A stretch of 64,000 nt of DNA, taken from G963665005 sp963665005 (lineage in GTDB: Bacteria > Bacillota > Clostridia > Christensenellales > SZUA-584). Position numbers and translations under genes: made by a program. The notes under the pieces were generated by a model. That model made no database searches. It had not been told where the DNA came from and saw only the letters and a list, made by a program, of their open reading frames with translations. The DNA lies in contig CAXXTQ010000001.1 of the NCBI GenBank assembly GCA_963665005.2, forward strand, positions 930,001-994,000. The letters are read 5' to 3'. Of this stretch, positions 33,807 to 42,166 are shown in pieces; the stretch's first letter is position 1, and every line of letters begins with the position of its first letter.

Positions 33807-34040
33807 ATGAAGATCAAAAACATTAATGAACCGGCAAAGTTTTTTGAAGTGCTTAAAGACTGCAAAGGCAAAGTTGAATTAGTTACTTCGGAAGGCGACA
33901 GGCTTAATCTTAAGTCTACTCTCTGTCAATATATTATGCTTACACAGATGTTTTCTGAAGCAAAGATTGACGAGCTTGAGCTATTGGTATCAGAGCCTGA
34001 AGATTTGAACCTCCTTCTTAACTATCTTGTTAGAGGATAG
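33807..34040 (+). CDS. Small acidic protein of unknown function (77 aa)
   Basis: 77 aa with a perfect AAGGAGG before the ATG and a consensus promoter, so it is very likely expressed strongly. Sequence: a basic-to-acidic N-terminal part 'FFEVLKDCKGKVELVTSEGDRLNL', then a helix 'STLCQYIMLTQMF', then an acidic strand-helix 'ELELLVSEPEDLNLLLNYL'. Similar short proteins occur in Clostridia without known function. No motif for metal or nucleic acid binding. It is monocistronic with a terminator 20 nt downstream. Confidence 0.82.
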   Translation: MKIKNINEPAKFFEVLKDCKGKVELVTSEGDRLNLKSTLCQYIMLTQMFSEAKIDELELLVSEPEDLNLLLNYLVRG

Positions 34041-34059
34041 CACAAATCTTGAATTTATC

Positions 34060-34086
34060 AAGCCGCTTTAAGGGCGGCTTTTTTAG
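34060..34086 (+). terminator. Terminator of the 77-aa gene
   Basis: AAGCCGC (34060-34066) and GCGGCTT (34074-34080) with a 7-nt loop, followed by a T-run. Confidence 0.88.
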
Positions 34087-34114
34087 TACGAAAAATTTGA
34101 AAGAGTACGTTTTT

Positions 34115-34143
34115 TTGCCGCCTGTATATGGTATAGTTATAAT
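34115..34143 (+). promoter_or_regulatory. Promoter of the structured RNA upstream of addB
   Basis: TTGCCG (34115-34120), 17-nt spacer, perfect TATAAT (34138-34143); start near 34150. Confidence 0.65.
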
Positions 34144-34149
34144 ATAAGC

Positions 34150-34358
34150 TCTGACAAAGTATTTACTTTTCTAGAAGAAATAAAAGTAAAATCAGGGTAA
34201 CCATCATACCTTTCATCCGGCTTTGCCGGTGAAAGGTGAAAAATGGTTCTAGAATTTACGTAAAAGCGCCCCGGAGTGCTAGAAGGCACAGGCGGGGCAA
34301 GACCCGATGACAATCGTGAGGTTGTCATCGGCTGGGATAGTCATACTATGTTTTTGTT
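34150..34358 (+). ncRNA. Unidentified structured RNA (leader of addAB or independent sRNA)
   Basis: About 210 nt with no reading frame but dense perfect helices: 34162-34170 with 34182-34190 (9 bp); 34208-34221 with 34225-34237 (13 bp, one bulge), extended by ACCAT (34200-34204) with ATGGT (34243-34247); GCCCCG (34268-34273) with CGGGGC (34293-34298), enclosing GTGC with GCAC; CCGATGACAA (34304-34313) with TTGTCATCGG (34322-34331, 10 bp). It ends with a short ATAGT/ACTAT stem (34337-34349) and a T-run at 34351-34355, a weak terminator 18 nt before the addB ATG. It does not look like T-box, tmRNA, SRP, RNase P or any riboswitch I know. Confidence 0.6.
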
Positions 34359-34373
34359 TGGAGGCTTTGGGGT

Positions 34374-37300
34374 ATGAGCGTTACTATAATAAAAGGACGT
34401 TCGGGAAGCGGGAAAAGCCGTTTTTTGATGGAGCATATTAATGCACTTCTTTGTGACCCGTTTGAAAAAATCATAGTCATCGTTCCGGGACAGCTTACTT
34501 TTGAGACAGAAAAAAATATTATGCAAAGCTGCAATGTAAAAGGCATATTCGGGCTTAGCGTTTTTGGCATAGGGCGGCTTGCGCAAAAGATACTCGAAGA
34601 AACCTCGGATGATAGTTTTATTTCTAACGCCGAAGCCGCCATGATTTGCAGCAAAGCGCTTTTAGGTATGAATAAACCGTATCATGGAATGGATAAGCTG
34701 CCCGAGTTTGAAGTATGCGCGGCCGATCTTATACGGCGGCTCAAAAGCTATAACCAAACTCCCGATTCTATAAGAGCGGCGGCCGCCGATATAAAAGACA
34801 ACGAGCTTGCCGCCAAACTTTTTGATACTGCGGATTTATTAGAACAATATATCAGCATAAGCGGCGGAAAGCTCGACTCTTCGGATAAGTTTTCTGCCGC
34901 TGCGGCAAAGGCATCGGGCGCGGATTTTTTAAAAGGCACGCATGTCGTTATCGACGGGCTGGATACCTATTGCCCCTCGGCTCTTTCGCTTATATCAAAA
35001 GTGATAGAACAAAGCCGCGATACCATTGCCGCGTTTCGAAGCGAGGGAGAGGGAAGCGACAAAAACCTTTTTGAATCTGAAAAAAAGGATATGGAACGGT
35101 TCATTGAGGCGGTAAAAAAAACAGGGCGCGATATAAAAGAGATTAGTGCCCAAAGTATGAAGTCGAGATATTCGAATTTAGAGCTTGATTTTCTTGAAAA
35201 AAATCTTTACAGATATCCTTATGAGCAGATGGACAGCGCGACAGATAACATACAGATTTTTGAGGCGCAGGATATTGAGCATGAGATAGATATACTTGCC
35301 GCGAATATACTCGGACAGGTAAAGGCGGGCAAGCGTTTTCGTGATATCGCCGTTGTCGGCGGAAATCTTGAAACTTATGCTTCTGCCATAAAATCAAAGT
35401 TTGCGCTTTGCGGCATTGCATATTTTTTAGACGAGAGAAGGGCTCTTTCCGACAACTCGTTTTTTGATTTTTTGTATAATGCGCTGTGCGCGGCTGCGGG
35501 AGACATGACTGCGGTTACGAGATATGCCTACAGCGAATATGCTCCGCTTGACGAAAACCAAAGATTTACGCTTTTAAAGTATACGGCAAAATATGCTTAT
35601 AAAGGCTGGCATTATTTCTCTGAATTTTGGCGGGGCGGCGATGCAGAGCAGGCTGAAGAGCTTCGCAAAAAAGCGATTGCGCCTATAAATTACCTTACCG
35701 CAGGTTTACAGGAAAAAAACGCACGAAAACAGATTTTCGCGATAAAACAATTTTTAAAAATGTGCGGAGCCGAGAATAAGCTTAATGATTTTGTGCAGAG
35801 CATAAACGATAAATCGACACGGGCAGAATATGAGTATTTCGGGCAGGTTTATGAAAAAACCCAAGATATACTTTCGGGCATAGAGCAGGTTTTCGGCGAT
35901 ATGCAAATTTTGCCCGAAACGCTTTGCGGGCTTTTTAAAACGGGGTGCGAAGCTACAAAGATAGCCGTTATACCTCCCGCGACCGACGAGGTGGGTATTT
36001 TTGATATTTCAGTCGCAAAGCTGCCCGATATTGATGTGTTGTTTGCGATTGGCGTTGCCGACGGAATATGGCCGGCAAAAGACGACAGCCCCGGTATAAT
36101 ATCGTCGGCAGAGGCGGATACGCTAAAAAGTGCCGGGCTTGAAATAGGCGGTTACGATTTAGCAGAAGAAAAACTAAAGATTTATTCGGCATTAGTCAAA
36201 CCAAAAGAGCGGCTCACGCTAAGCTATAATACCGCCGCCGGACAGCCGTCTATTTTGATAGACAGAATAAAACGTATTTTTCCGCAATTATACGTACAAA
36301 AGCCTGAGATGGTAAAAACTTCAATTTCGGGCATGGGCGCAGGCATTCTCGGAGAGATAGCCGAGGTGATAAGCGGCAAAGAGGCAGATGAAAGGCTTTT
36401 TAGCATATGCGCGCTTTTTTTGCGGCAGCCGGGCTGGCGGCAAAATGCCAGGAAAATGCTGCTGAGGACAAACGGCGCCGAGTGCTTGGGAGAAGATACA
36501 GCGGCAAAGCTGTACGGCGCAATTAAATGCAGCGCCACGCGTATAGAAAACTATAATAAATGTCCGTTTCGTCATTTTTTAGATTATGGATTAAAAGTAC
36601 AGCAGGAAAAAGACTACACTAATGATAAGATAGACATAGGCACATATATGCATTTGGCCCTCGATATTTTTGCCAAAAAGCTTATTGCCGATAAAGCGGA
36701 TATTAAAAAACTGACCGAGGATGAGACAAGGCGGCGCATGGCCGAGGCGGCGGATATCGCCGCAATGCAGCACGACAACGCTAAGCTAAAACAAGACGAG
36801 CGTTTTGAGGCACAGTTTCAGGCGCTAAGAGCAGAGCTTATAAATACTGCGCTAAGAATTCGCAGGCATTTTGCAGGCACGTGCGCGTCGATACATTCAA
36901 GCGAGCAGGAATTCACCGATTACGTTTTACCGACAAAGCTGGGGGACGTGGTTATTCGAGGAAAGATAGACCGCATTGATACGGCGGGCAGTTATTTTAG
37001 AATAGTAGATTATAAATCTTCGGCAACGCAGTTTTCTTTATCCGATTTTGCGAGCGGAATTTCGCTTCAGCTGCCCATATATATATCGGCGGCAAAAAAA
37101 ATAATGGAAAAAGACGAGAAACTTCCTTCGGGCGGGTATTATATGCGAATAGGCGATGTTTATAAAGACAGCGCAGACGAGGTAGATAAAGCGGCGCGTA
37201 TGGCGGGCATATCTTTGTGCGATGAACAGGTTCTCAGCGATTTTAACTCAGTGCTTCCAAACGGCAGTTTCAGCGCTATTGACCAGGCACTTACCAAATC

Positions 37301-37577
37301 GGGAAAGCTTCACGGCAGAGGTAAAAATAAATATTTTACAAAGAGCGAACTTGATATGCTTTTGTCGCTTACAGACGATATGATAAAAAAAGCCGCAGAG
37401 CAGATATACAGCGGCAATATAAGTCTTACACCGATAGCAAACAAGCAAAGAAACCAGGCTTGCGAATACTGCGCGTATTCGTCAGTATGCATGTTTAACG
37501 AGAATTATGAGGACAACGAATCGCGGCAGATAAAACAAATTGAAAAAGATGTTTTGCTTGGGGAGGCCTGTTTATGA
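34374..37577 (+). CDS. addB: ATP-dependent helicase/nuclease subunit B (AddB)
   Basis: 1067 aa. With AddA it forms the Bacillota RecBCD counterpart that resects double-strand breaks and recognises Chi. The N-terminal 'IKGRSGSGKS' (residues about 5-14) is the AddB Walker A; the middle resembles an inactivated UvrD-like helicase. The C-terminal nuclease domain contains 'IDRIDTAGSYFRIVDYKSS'. Four iron-sulfur cysteines are split as in the family: one in 'NKCPFRHFL' near residue 729 and three in 'CEYCAYSSVC' near 1029-1038. GGAGG precedes the ATG. The gene overlaps addA by 4 nt. A structured RNA lies directly upstream. Confidence 0.95.
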   Translation: MSVTIIKGRSGSGKSRFLMEHINALLCDPFEKIIVIVPGQLTFETEKNIMQSCNVKGIFGLSVFGIGRLAQKILEETSDDSFISNAEAAMICSKALLGMNKPYHGMDKLPEFEVCAADLIRRLKSYNQTPDSIRAAAADIKDNELAAKLFDTADLLEQYISISGGKLDSSDKFSAAAAKASGADFLKGTHVVIDGLDTYCPSALSLISKVIEQSRDTIAAFRSEGEGSDKNLFESEKKDMERFIEAVKKTGRDIKEISAQSMKSRYSNLELDFLEKNLYRYPYEQMDSATDNIQIFEAQDIEHEIDILAANILGQVKAGKRFRDIAVVGGNLETYASAIKSKFALCGIAYFLDERRALSDNSFFDFLYNALCAAAGDMTAVTRYAYSEYAPLDENQRFTLLKYTAKYAYKGWHYFSEFWRGGDAEQAEELRKKAIAPINYLTAGLQEKNARKQIFAIKQFLKMCGAENKLNDFVQSINDKSTRAEYEYFGQVYEKTQDILSGIEQVFGDMQILPETLCGLFKTGCEATKIAVIPPATDEVGIFDISVAKLPDIDVLFAIGVADGIWPAKDDSPGIISSAEADTLKSAGLEIGGYDLAEEKLKIYSALVKPKERLTLSYNTAAGQPSILIDRIKRIFPQLYVQKPEMVKTSISGMGAGILGEIAEVISGKEADERLFSICALFLRQPGWRQNARKMLLRTNGAECLGEDTAAKLYGAIKCSATRIENYNKCPFRHFLDYGLKVQQEKDYTNDKIDIGTYMHLALDIFAKKLIADKADIKKLTEDETRRRMAEAADIAAMQHDNAKLKQDERFEAQFQALRAELINTALRIRRHFAGTCASIHSSEQEFTDYVLPTKLGDVVIRGKIDRIDTAGSYFRIVDYKSSATQFSLSDFASGISLQLPIYISAAKKIMEKDEKLPSGGYYMRIGDVYKDSADEVDKAARMAGISLCDEQVLSDFNSVLPNGSFSAIDQALTKSGKLHGRGKNKYFTKSELDMLLSLTDDMIKKAAEQIYSGNISLTPIANKQRNQACEYCAYSSVCMFNENYEDNESRQIKQIEKDVLLGEACL

Positions 37578-40500
37578 GCGAAAAAGTATGGAACGATTTT
37601 CAGCAGCAGGCAATAGACGCGCAGGATATGAGCGTTGTGGTATCAGCCGCAGCGGGGAGCGGTAAGACAAGCGTGCTTTCCGAGCGTATACTGCGCCTTA
37701 TTAAGCAGGGCGAAGATATAGAAAGAATGCTCATTGTTACGTTTACTAATCTTGCTGCAAGCGAGATGAGAGAGCGCATTTACTCGAGTATTGAGCAGGC
37801 AGGAAGGCTTTCGGATACGGCAAGGCTAGCCGCGCAGGCGGAAAAATGTGCATTTGCCGATATATCTACAATACACTCTTTTTGTATACGCGTGATAAGA
37901 GACAACTTCGAGCACGCGGGCGTTTCGCCAAAAGCTGTCATTGCAGACATCCCTGAAATAATGCTGCTTAAAGAGCGGGCAATGGACCAGACGATGCAAA
38001 ACGCGGCGGGAGAATTGAGCCAGTTTATATTAAGATATTCTCAAAGGGGCGATACGGCGGGCATAAAAAAAATAGTGCACTCTATATATAACCGCGTTAT
38101 AAGCACGAGGCATCCCGAAGCATGGCTGCAAAAAGCGCAGGAGAATTTTGAAAGCGACGAGTTTGTATATACGCTTTTTGATTCTTATAAACGCATGGCT
38201 TTAGGCGCGGCAGAAAACGCTTCGTGGCATTTAAAACACCGCTCGGATATTTGGAGATTAAGAGGCTTTTTTGAGCAGGAGTTAATAAGCGAGGCTGAGC
38301 GCATAAGCATGAAAAAGGCCGTTCAGGCTATTACTGTCGATAATATAGCCATTCCCGAATTAAGCGGGATAAGCGTTAAAGCCAAAGGCGCGCCCAACGG
38401 CGAGAGCGCGGCGCATACTAAAAGGGCGGATAAATGCTTAGAGAGCGTTCGCGGCTATACCAATGATTTTTATTGCATGACTAAAAAAGAGCTTCTGGAA
38501 ACGGCAGGCAGCGGCAAGATTTTTATACAGTTGACGCGCGATTTTAGCAAAAGGTATGCGCAGGCAAAGCGCGCGAAAAATGTGCTTGACCACGACGATA
38601 CCATCCACTTTGCGCTAAAGGCCTTATCTGTGCCCGATATAGCAAAGAGGTATCGGGATAAGTTTGCGCATGTTTTTGTAGACGAATATCAGGATATTAA
38701 TGACGCGCAGAATGCTATTATTAAGAGTATACAGCGCGATAAAAATGATTTTTTGGTGGGCGATGTAAAACAGTGCATATATATGTTTAGAGAATCTAAC
38801 CCCGATCTGCTTAAAAAAAGGTGCGAAGAGCTTAGCAAAACAGGACTCATTGAGATGAATATAAACTACCGCAGCGAAAAAAACATAATCGATTTTATTA
38901 ACGGCGTTATGCACTATATGATGACAGAGGACGCGGGCGGCGTAGAGTATAAGGGAGGACAGCGGCTCGAAGCGGCAAAGACGGGCGGCGGGCATGTAGA
39001 GATAATTCTTGCGGGCAATGAAGAATATGACGATATAACCGCAGAAGGTTATGAGATAGCTGAAAGAATAAGAAAGCTCGTTAAAAAAGGGTATGAGTAT
39101 AAAGATATTGCCATACTGCGCCCAGAGGTCGGCGGCTCGGGCAAACATTTGGCAAAGATACTTTCCGATATGGATATTCCTGTCGTACGCGGTTTTGACA
39201 GCGTTAATTCGGGATTCAGCGAGATAGATGTTTTTATTAACCTGCTTTCGTTGATAGACGGCGGAGTAAGCGATATAGCGTTGCTCAGCGTAATGCGTTA
39301 TCCGTATTTCGATTTTACCGAAACGCAGCTCGCTAAAATAAGAATAAACCAAACAAAGAATTCTCATACGGATGAGGACAAGAGCTTTTTCCATGCGGTG
39401 AAAACTTTTCGCGAAGATTCTAAGCTCATGGAAAAAGTACAAAGCTTTTTGAATGAAATTGCGCGGTATAAGAAGCTTTGCAAAGCGTTGCGCCTGCCCG
39501 ATTTTTTAATGAAGCTTCGGCAGCAAGCTCAGTTTCGAGAATACGCGCTGACATCAGCCGAAGGGGCCAGCAGTGACAACGCCATAAGCAGTTTTATAAG
39601 CAAGGTGTCTTCTATGAAACTGTCTAGCATAAAAGAGGTTCTCGAAATAGCCGATAAAGCTATGTCTAATAGTGAAGTTACACAGAGCCCGGGGGAGACA
39701 AATTCGGTATACATAACTACTATACATAAATCCAAAGGGCTTGAGTTTCCCGTCGTTATACTCTCGGGCCTGCACAAGAGAATAGAAAAAAGAGACGCGT
39801 CGGGGCCTGTGCTCGTAGGAAGAGAACTCGGGCTTGCGCTTGATACTATAGACGAAACGACGCGGATAAAAAAGCCGACAATGCATAAAAGAGCTGTGGC
39901 AGCAAATATTGCGAAAGAAACGATTTCTGAAAAAGTGCGCCTTTTATATGTGGGCATGACAAGAGCGATAGAAAGGCTTATTATTACAGGCGCCGGAAAT
40001 AGTATTAAACCAAGATGGACAGAAGATAAATTTTTGGGATGGCAGCACAGCGCGGCGACTTACCTTGACCTTTTGATTCCGGCAGTTAACATGGCGTGCA
40101 GGCAAAACGGCACGGACATAAACAATATTATTAGCATTTCGGACGGTAAATCGCAAAACGCTACAAAAACGGATAAGAAAAAAAGCTTAGACGAGCTTTT
40201 TAAAAACGCAGCTAAAGCAGAGCCCGAAGATATTTTTATTGGATATGATAAAGCCGAAGATATAGGAGTGCCTTCTAAAGTTAGCGTATCGGCGTTGAAA
40301 AAGAAGCAGGAAGAAAAAGTTTTTGAATATATGCATTTACCGTCGCAGGATACTGAAATTTCGGCGGCCGAGCGCGGAACGCTAATGCATAAAGTTTTGC
40401 AGAAAATCGGTCTCGGGGAAAAAAGCGCGGAACAGGTAGATATATGCGTTGAGCAGTTGATAGAAGACGGCGTTATAGAAAAGGAACTAAAAAAACATAT

Positions 40501-40867
40501 AGATATAAAAGCTTTAGCAGGTTTCTTGCAGAGCGATTTGGCGGCACGCGGAGCGGCGGCTGAAAAGTGTTTTTTTGAAGCTCCTTTTTGCCTGCGCATG
40601 AGCGCGGATGAAGCGAAGATCGTGCAATCGAAAGAAAGCGTTATTGTGCAGGGCGTAATAGATTTATGTTTTGTTGAAAACGGCGAATGGGTAATCGTGG
40701 ATTATAAAACGGATAAAGTTTCGGAGGAGAATATCAAGGAAGCAGCGCAAAAATATAAAGTTCAAATAGGTCTTTACTCAAAAGCTTTAGAAGACATCAC
40801 TGATTTGCGCGTTAAAGAAAAATATATCTATTTTCTTTCTGTCAACAAAAAAGTGCAAATGCCTTGA
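37574..40867 (+). CDS. addA: ATP-dependent helicase/nuclease subunit A (AddA)
   Basis: 1097 aa, somewhat shorter than B. subtilis AddA (about 1230). UvrD-type superfamily 1 helicase plus RecB-family nuclease. Walker A 'SAAAGSGKTS' near residue 25, 'TFTNLAASEMRERI' (motif Ia), 'VFVDEYQDIN' (Walker B), 'VGDVKQCIYMFRESNP' (motif III), 'TTIHKSKGLEFPVVI' and 'RLLYVGMTRA' (motifs V and VI). The C-terminal nuclease shows 'GVIDLCFVENGEWVIVDYKT' with the catalytic Asp and Lys. Its ATG overlaps the addB stop (ATGA), with GGGGAGG upstream, so the two subunits are made in fixed ratio. Confidence 0.96.
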   Translation: MSEKVWNDFQQQAIDAQDMSVVVSAAAGSGKTSVLSERILRLIKQGEDIERMLIVTFTNLAASEMRERIYSSIEQAGRLSDTARLAAQAEKCAFADISTIHSFCIRVIRDNFEHAGVSPKAVIADIPEIMLLKERAMDQTMQNAAGELSQFILRYSQRGDTAGIKKIVHSIYNRVISTRHPEAWLQKAQENFESDEFVYTLFDSYKRMALGAAENASWHLKHRSDIWRLRGFFEQELISEAERISMKKAVQAITVDNIAIPELSGISVKAKGAPNGESAAHTKRADKCLESVRGYTNDFYCMTKKELLETAGSGKIFIQLTRDFSKRYAQAKRAKNVLDHDDTIHFALKALSVPDIAKRYRDKFAHVFVDEYQDINDAQNAIIKSIQRDKNDFLVGDVKQCIYMFRESNPDLLKKRCEELSKTGLIEMNINYRSEKNIIDFINGVMHYMMTEDAGGVEYKGGQRLEAAKTGGGHVEIILAGNEEYDDITAEGYEIAERIRKLVKKGYEYKDIAILRPEVGGSGKHLAKILSDMDIPVVRGFDSVNSGFSEIDVFINLLSLIDGGVSDIALLSVMRYPYFDFTETQLAKIRINQTKNSHTDEDKSFFHAVKTFREDSKLMEKVQSFLNEIARYKKLCKALRLPDFLMKLRQQAQFREYALTSAEGASSDNAISSFISKVSSMKLSSIKEVLEIADKAMSNSEVTQSPGETNSVYITTIHKSKGLEFPVVILSGLHKRIEKRDASGPVLVGRELGLALDTIDETTRIKKPTMHKRAVAANIAKETISEKVRLLYVGMTRAIERLIITGAGNSIKPRWTEDKFLGWQHSAATYLDLLIPAVNMACRQNGTDINNIISISDGKSQNATKTDKKKSLDELFKNAAKAEPEDIFIGYDKAEDIGVPSKVSVSALKKKQEEKVFEYMHLPSQDTEISAAERGTLMHKVLQKIGLGEKSAEQVDICVEQLIEDGVIEKELKKHIDIKALAGFLQSDLAARGAAAEKCFFEAPFCLRMSADEAKIVQSKESVIVQGVIDLCFVENGEWVIVDYKTDKVSEENIKEAAQKYKVQIGLYSKALEDITDLRVKEKYIYFLSVNKKVQMP

Positions 40868-40887
40868 TTACGGGGAATTCTTGGTAG

Positions 40888-40931
40888 CTATCCACTATAA
40901 ATCGCATGTTATCCACAGTTTATGTGGATAA
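40888..40931. other. Inverted pair of perfect DnaA boxes after addA
   Basis: TTATCCACA (40909-40917, plus) and TGTGGATAA (40923-40931, minus) face each other across 5 nt, with a weaker CTATCCACT at 40888-40896. The remainder of the 40868-41093 gap is non-coding; GCCTTTCA (41005-41012) and TGAAAGGC (41048-41055) form a loose stem. The arrangement repeats that at 12817-12840. Confidence 0.6.
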
Positions 40932-41093
40932 CTCAATGCCTTTGGCAAACTAACGTTACCAGCGGATATTGCCTTTTGGCGCGTCCGCCTGCGTCGTATA
41001 CATAGCCTTTCAGAGTGGATATTCGCCTTTTACCGGCAAAGCAGGAATGAAAGGCATGCCTGTATTTTTGGACTTATCTTTAAGATTATAGTT

Positions 41094-41516
41094 TTACTGT
41101 ATTGTGATGGTAATAGTCTTTTCTTTATCCGTTTCTCCGCCTTCCCAGTCCTGCGCATATGTTAATGTAAGCGTTGTTTCGCCCGCTTTAAGGGCTTGGA
41201 AAACAAGCGTTGTTATGCCGCCCGAGCCTGCCGCATCCTTTTCGCCCTCCGCTGTATATTCGCTGCTGACAAGGTTTAATAATTCTTCGTTTTCAATGTC
41301 GGCTATCCATGTATAGCCTGTTGTGGGGTTTGATTCGAGCCCGAACTCAAATTTGTTTCCCGCCTGCACTATTATCTCGTTTGGTATAGAGCCTGCGTCT
41401 CCCGAATCGTCAGAAACGACAAGTGATGTTTGCTGATCGTTGCTTTTTATTATACAGCCGCAAAAGAATATGCTAACCAGCATAATTATCATTAACATTA
41501 CAATAATTTTTTTCAT
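41094..41516 (-). CDS. Chagasin-like (I42 family) cysteine protease inhibitor lipoprotein
   Basis: 140 aa. Residues 1-20 are a lipoprotein signal ending in 'FFCGC'. The mature domain has the three loops that block papain-like proteases in chagasin: 'NPTTGYTW', a glycine-rich 'AAGSGGITTLVFQAL' segment, and a final 'YAQDWEGGE' loop before the last strand. Exported inhibitors of this family probably protect the cell against its own or foreign cysteine proteases. Monocistronic with a short upstream region. No protease gene lies nearby. Confidence 0.9.
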   Translation of the reverse strand: MKKIIVMLMIIMLVSIFFCGCIIKSNDQQTSLVVSDDSGDAGSIPNEIIVQAGNKFEFGLESNPTTGYTWIADIENEELLNLVSSEYTAEGEKDAAGSGGITTLVFQALKAGETTLTLTYAQDWEGGETDKEKTITITIQ

Positions 41517-41621
41517 AATCGTTCTCCTTATCTCGTATAATGTTAATATACACTAAACGACATATTATTTCAAAAATGTATTCTTAAAAATGCTGCTAAT
41601 ATATTGCTTGAACTCAAAGTA

Positions 41622-41630
41622 TGGTATAAT
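41622..41630 (+). promoter_or_regulatory. Extended -10 promoter of ybjQ-like gene
   Basis: TGGTATAAT, perfect -10 at 41625-41630; a TTGCTT at 41604-41609 is 15 nt upstream. Confidence 0.5.
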
Positions 41631-41661
41631 ATTAAATAAAATAATTTTGGAGGTAAACGGC

Positions 41662-41970
41662 ATGATAATTATGACTATTGATGATATAGGCAAAGAATAC
41701 GAAGTGCTTGGCCTTGTAAGAGGATCCATGATACAAAGCAAGCATTTGGGCAAGGATATGATGGCAGGTTTTAAAACGCTTGTCGGAGGAGAGCTCAAAG
41801 GGTATACAGAGATGATGGAAGAATCAAGAGAAATCGCCATAAAGCGTATGACAGAGCAGGCACAAACGCTCGGTGCAAACGCTATAGTTGGAGTAAAGTT
41901 ATCATCAAGTTCGATTGCGCAGGGCGCGGCGGAAGTAACGGCATACGGCACTGCAGTAAAGGTTAAATAA
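41662..41970 (+). CDS. YbjQ/UPF0145 family protein
   Basis: 102 aa from ATG 41662, with GGAGG 8 nt upstream; the longer reading frame overlaps the promoter. The sequence 'YEVLGLVRGSMIQSKHLGKDMMAGFKTLVGGELKGYTEMM' (shown in part) and 'AIKRMTEQAQTLGANAIVGVKL' match the YbjQ (heavy-metal-binding-like, DUF74) family, small proteins that form pentamers and whose function is not established. It stands alone with an extended -10 promoter and a strong terminator. Confidence 0.9.
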   Translation: MIIMTIDDIGKEYEVLGLVRGSMIQSKHLGKDMMAGFKTLVGGELKGYTEMMEESREIAIKRMTEQAQTLGANAIVGVKLSSSSIAQGAAEVTAYGTAVKVK

Positions 41971-41983
41971 CAGGCTTTTTTAA

Positions 41984-42009
41984 TGGCCCGCAAACGCCGG
42001 GCCTTTTTT
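41984..42009 (+). terminator. Terminator of the YbjQ-like gene
   Basis: GGCCCG (41984-41989) with CGGGCC (41997-42002), then six Ts. Confidence 0.88.
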
Positions 42010-42166
42010 CATATCAAATCAGATTTTTTTCGCAGCCCGATAGAGGTAATCCAAACAATTTTTGCATATATACTTTTAAAAAAATATCTCCGATGATATA
42101 ATAAATTAAAGATTATTGAAATTTGAAAGAGTTTATTACTCGAAATCGTTTAAAGGAGATTTAATA

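Noticed and set aside
42010..42166. Rex operator before the alcohol dehydrogenase gene
   Set aside because: I looked for TTGTTAA-N4-TTAACAA-like palindromes here and saw none.
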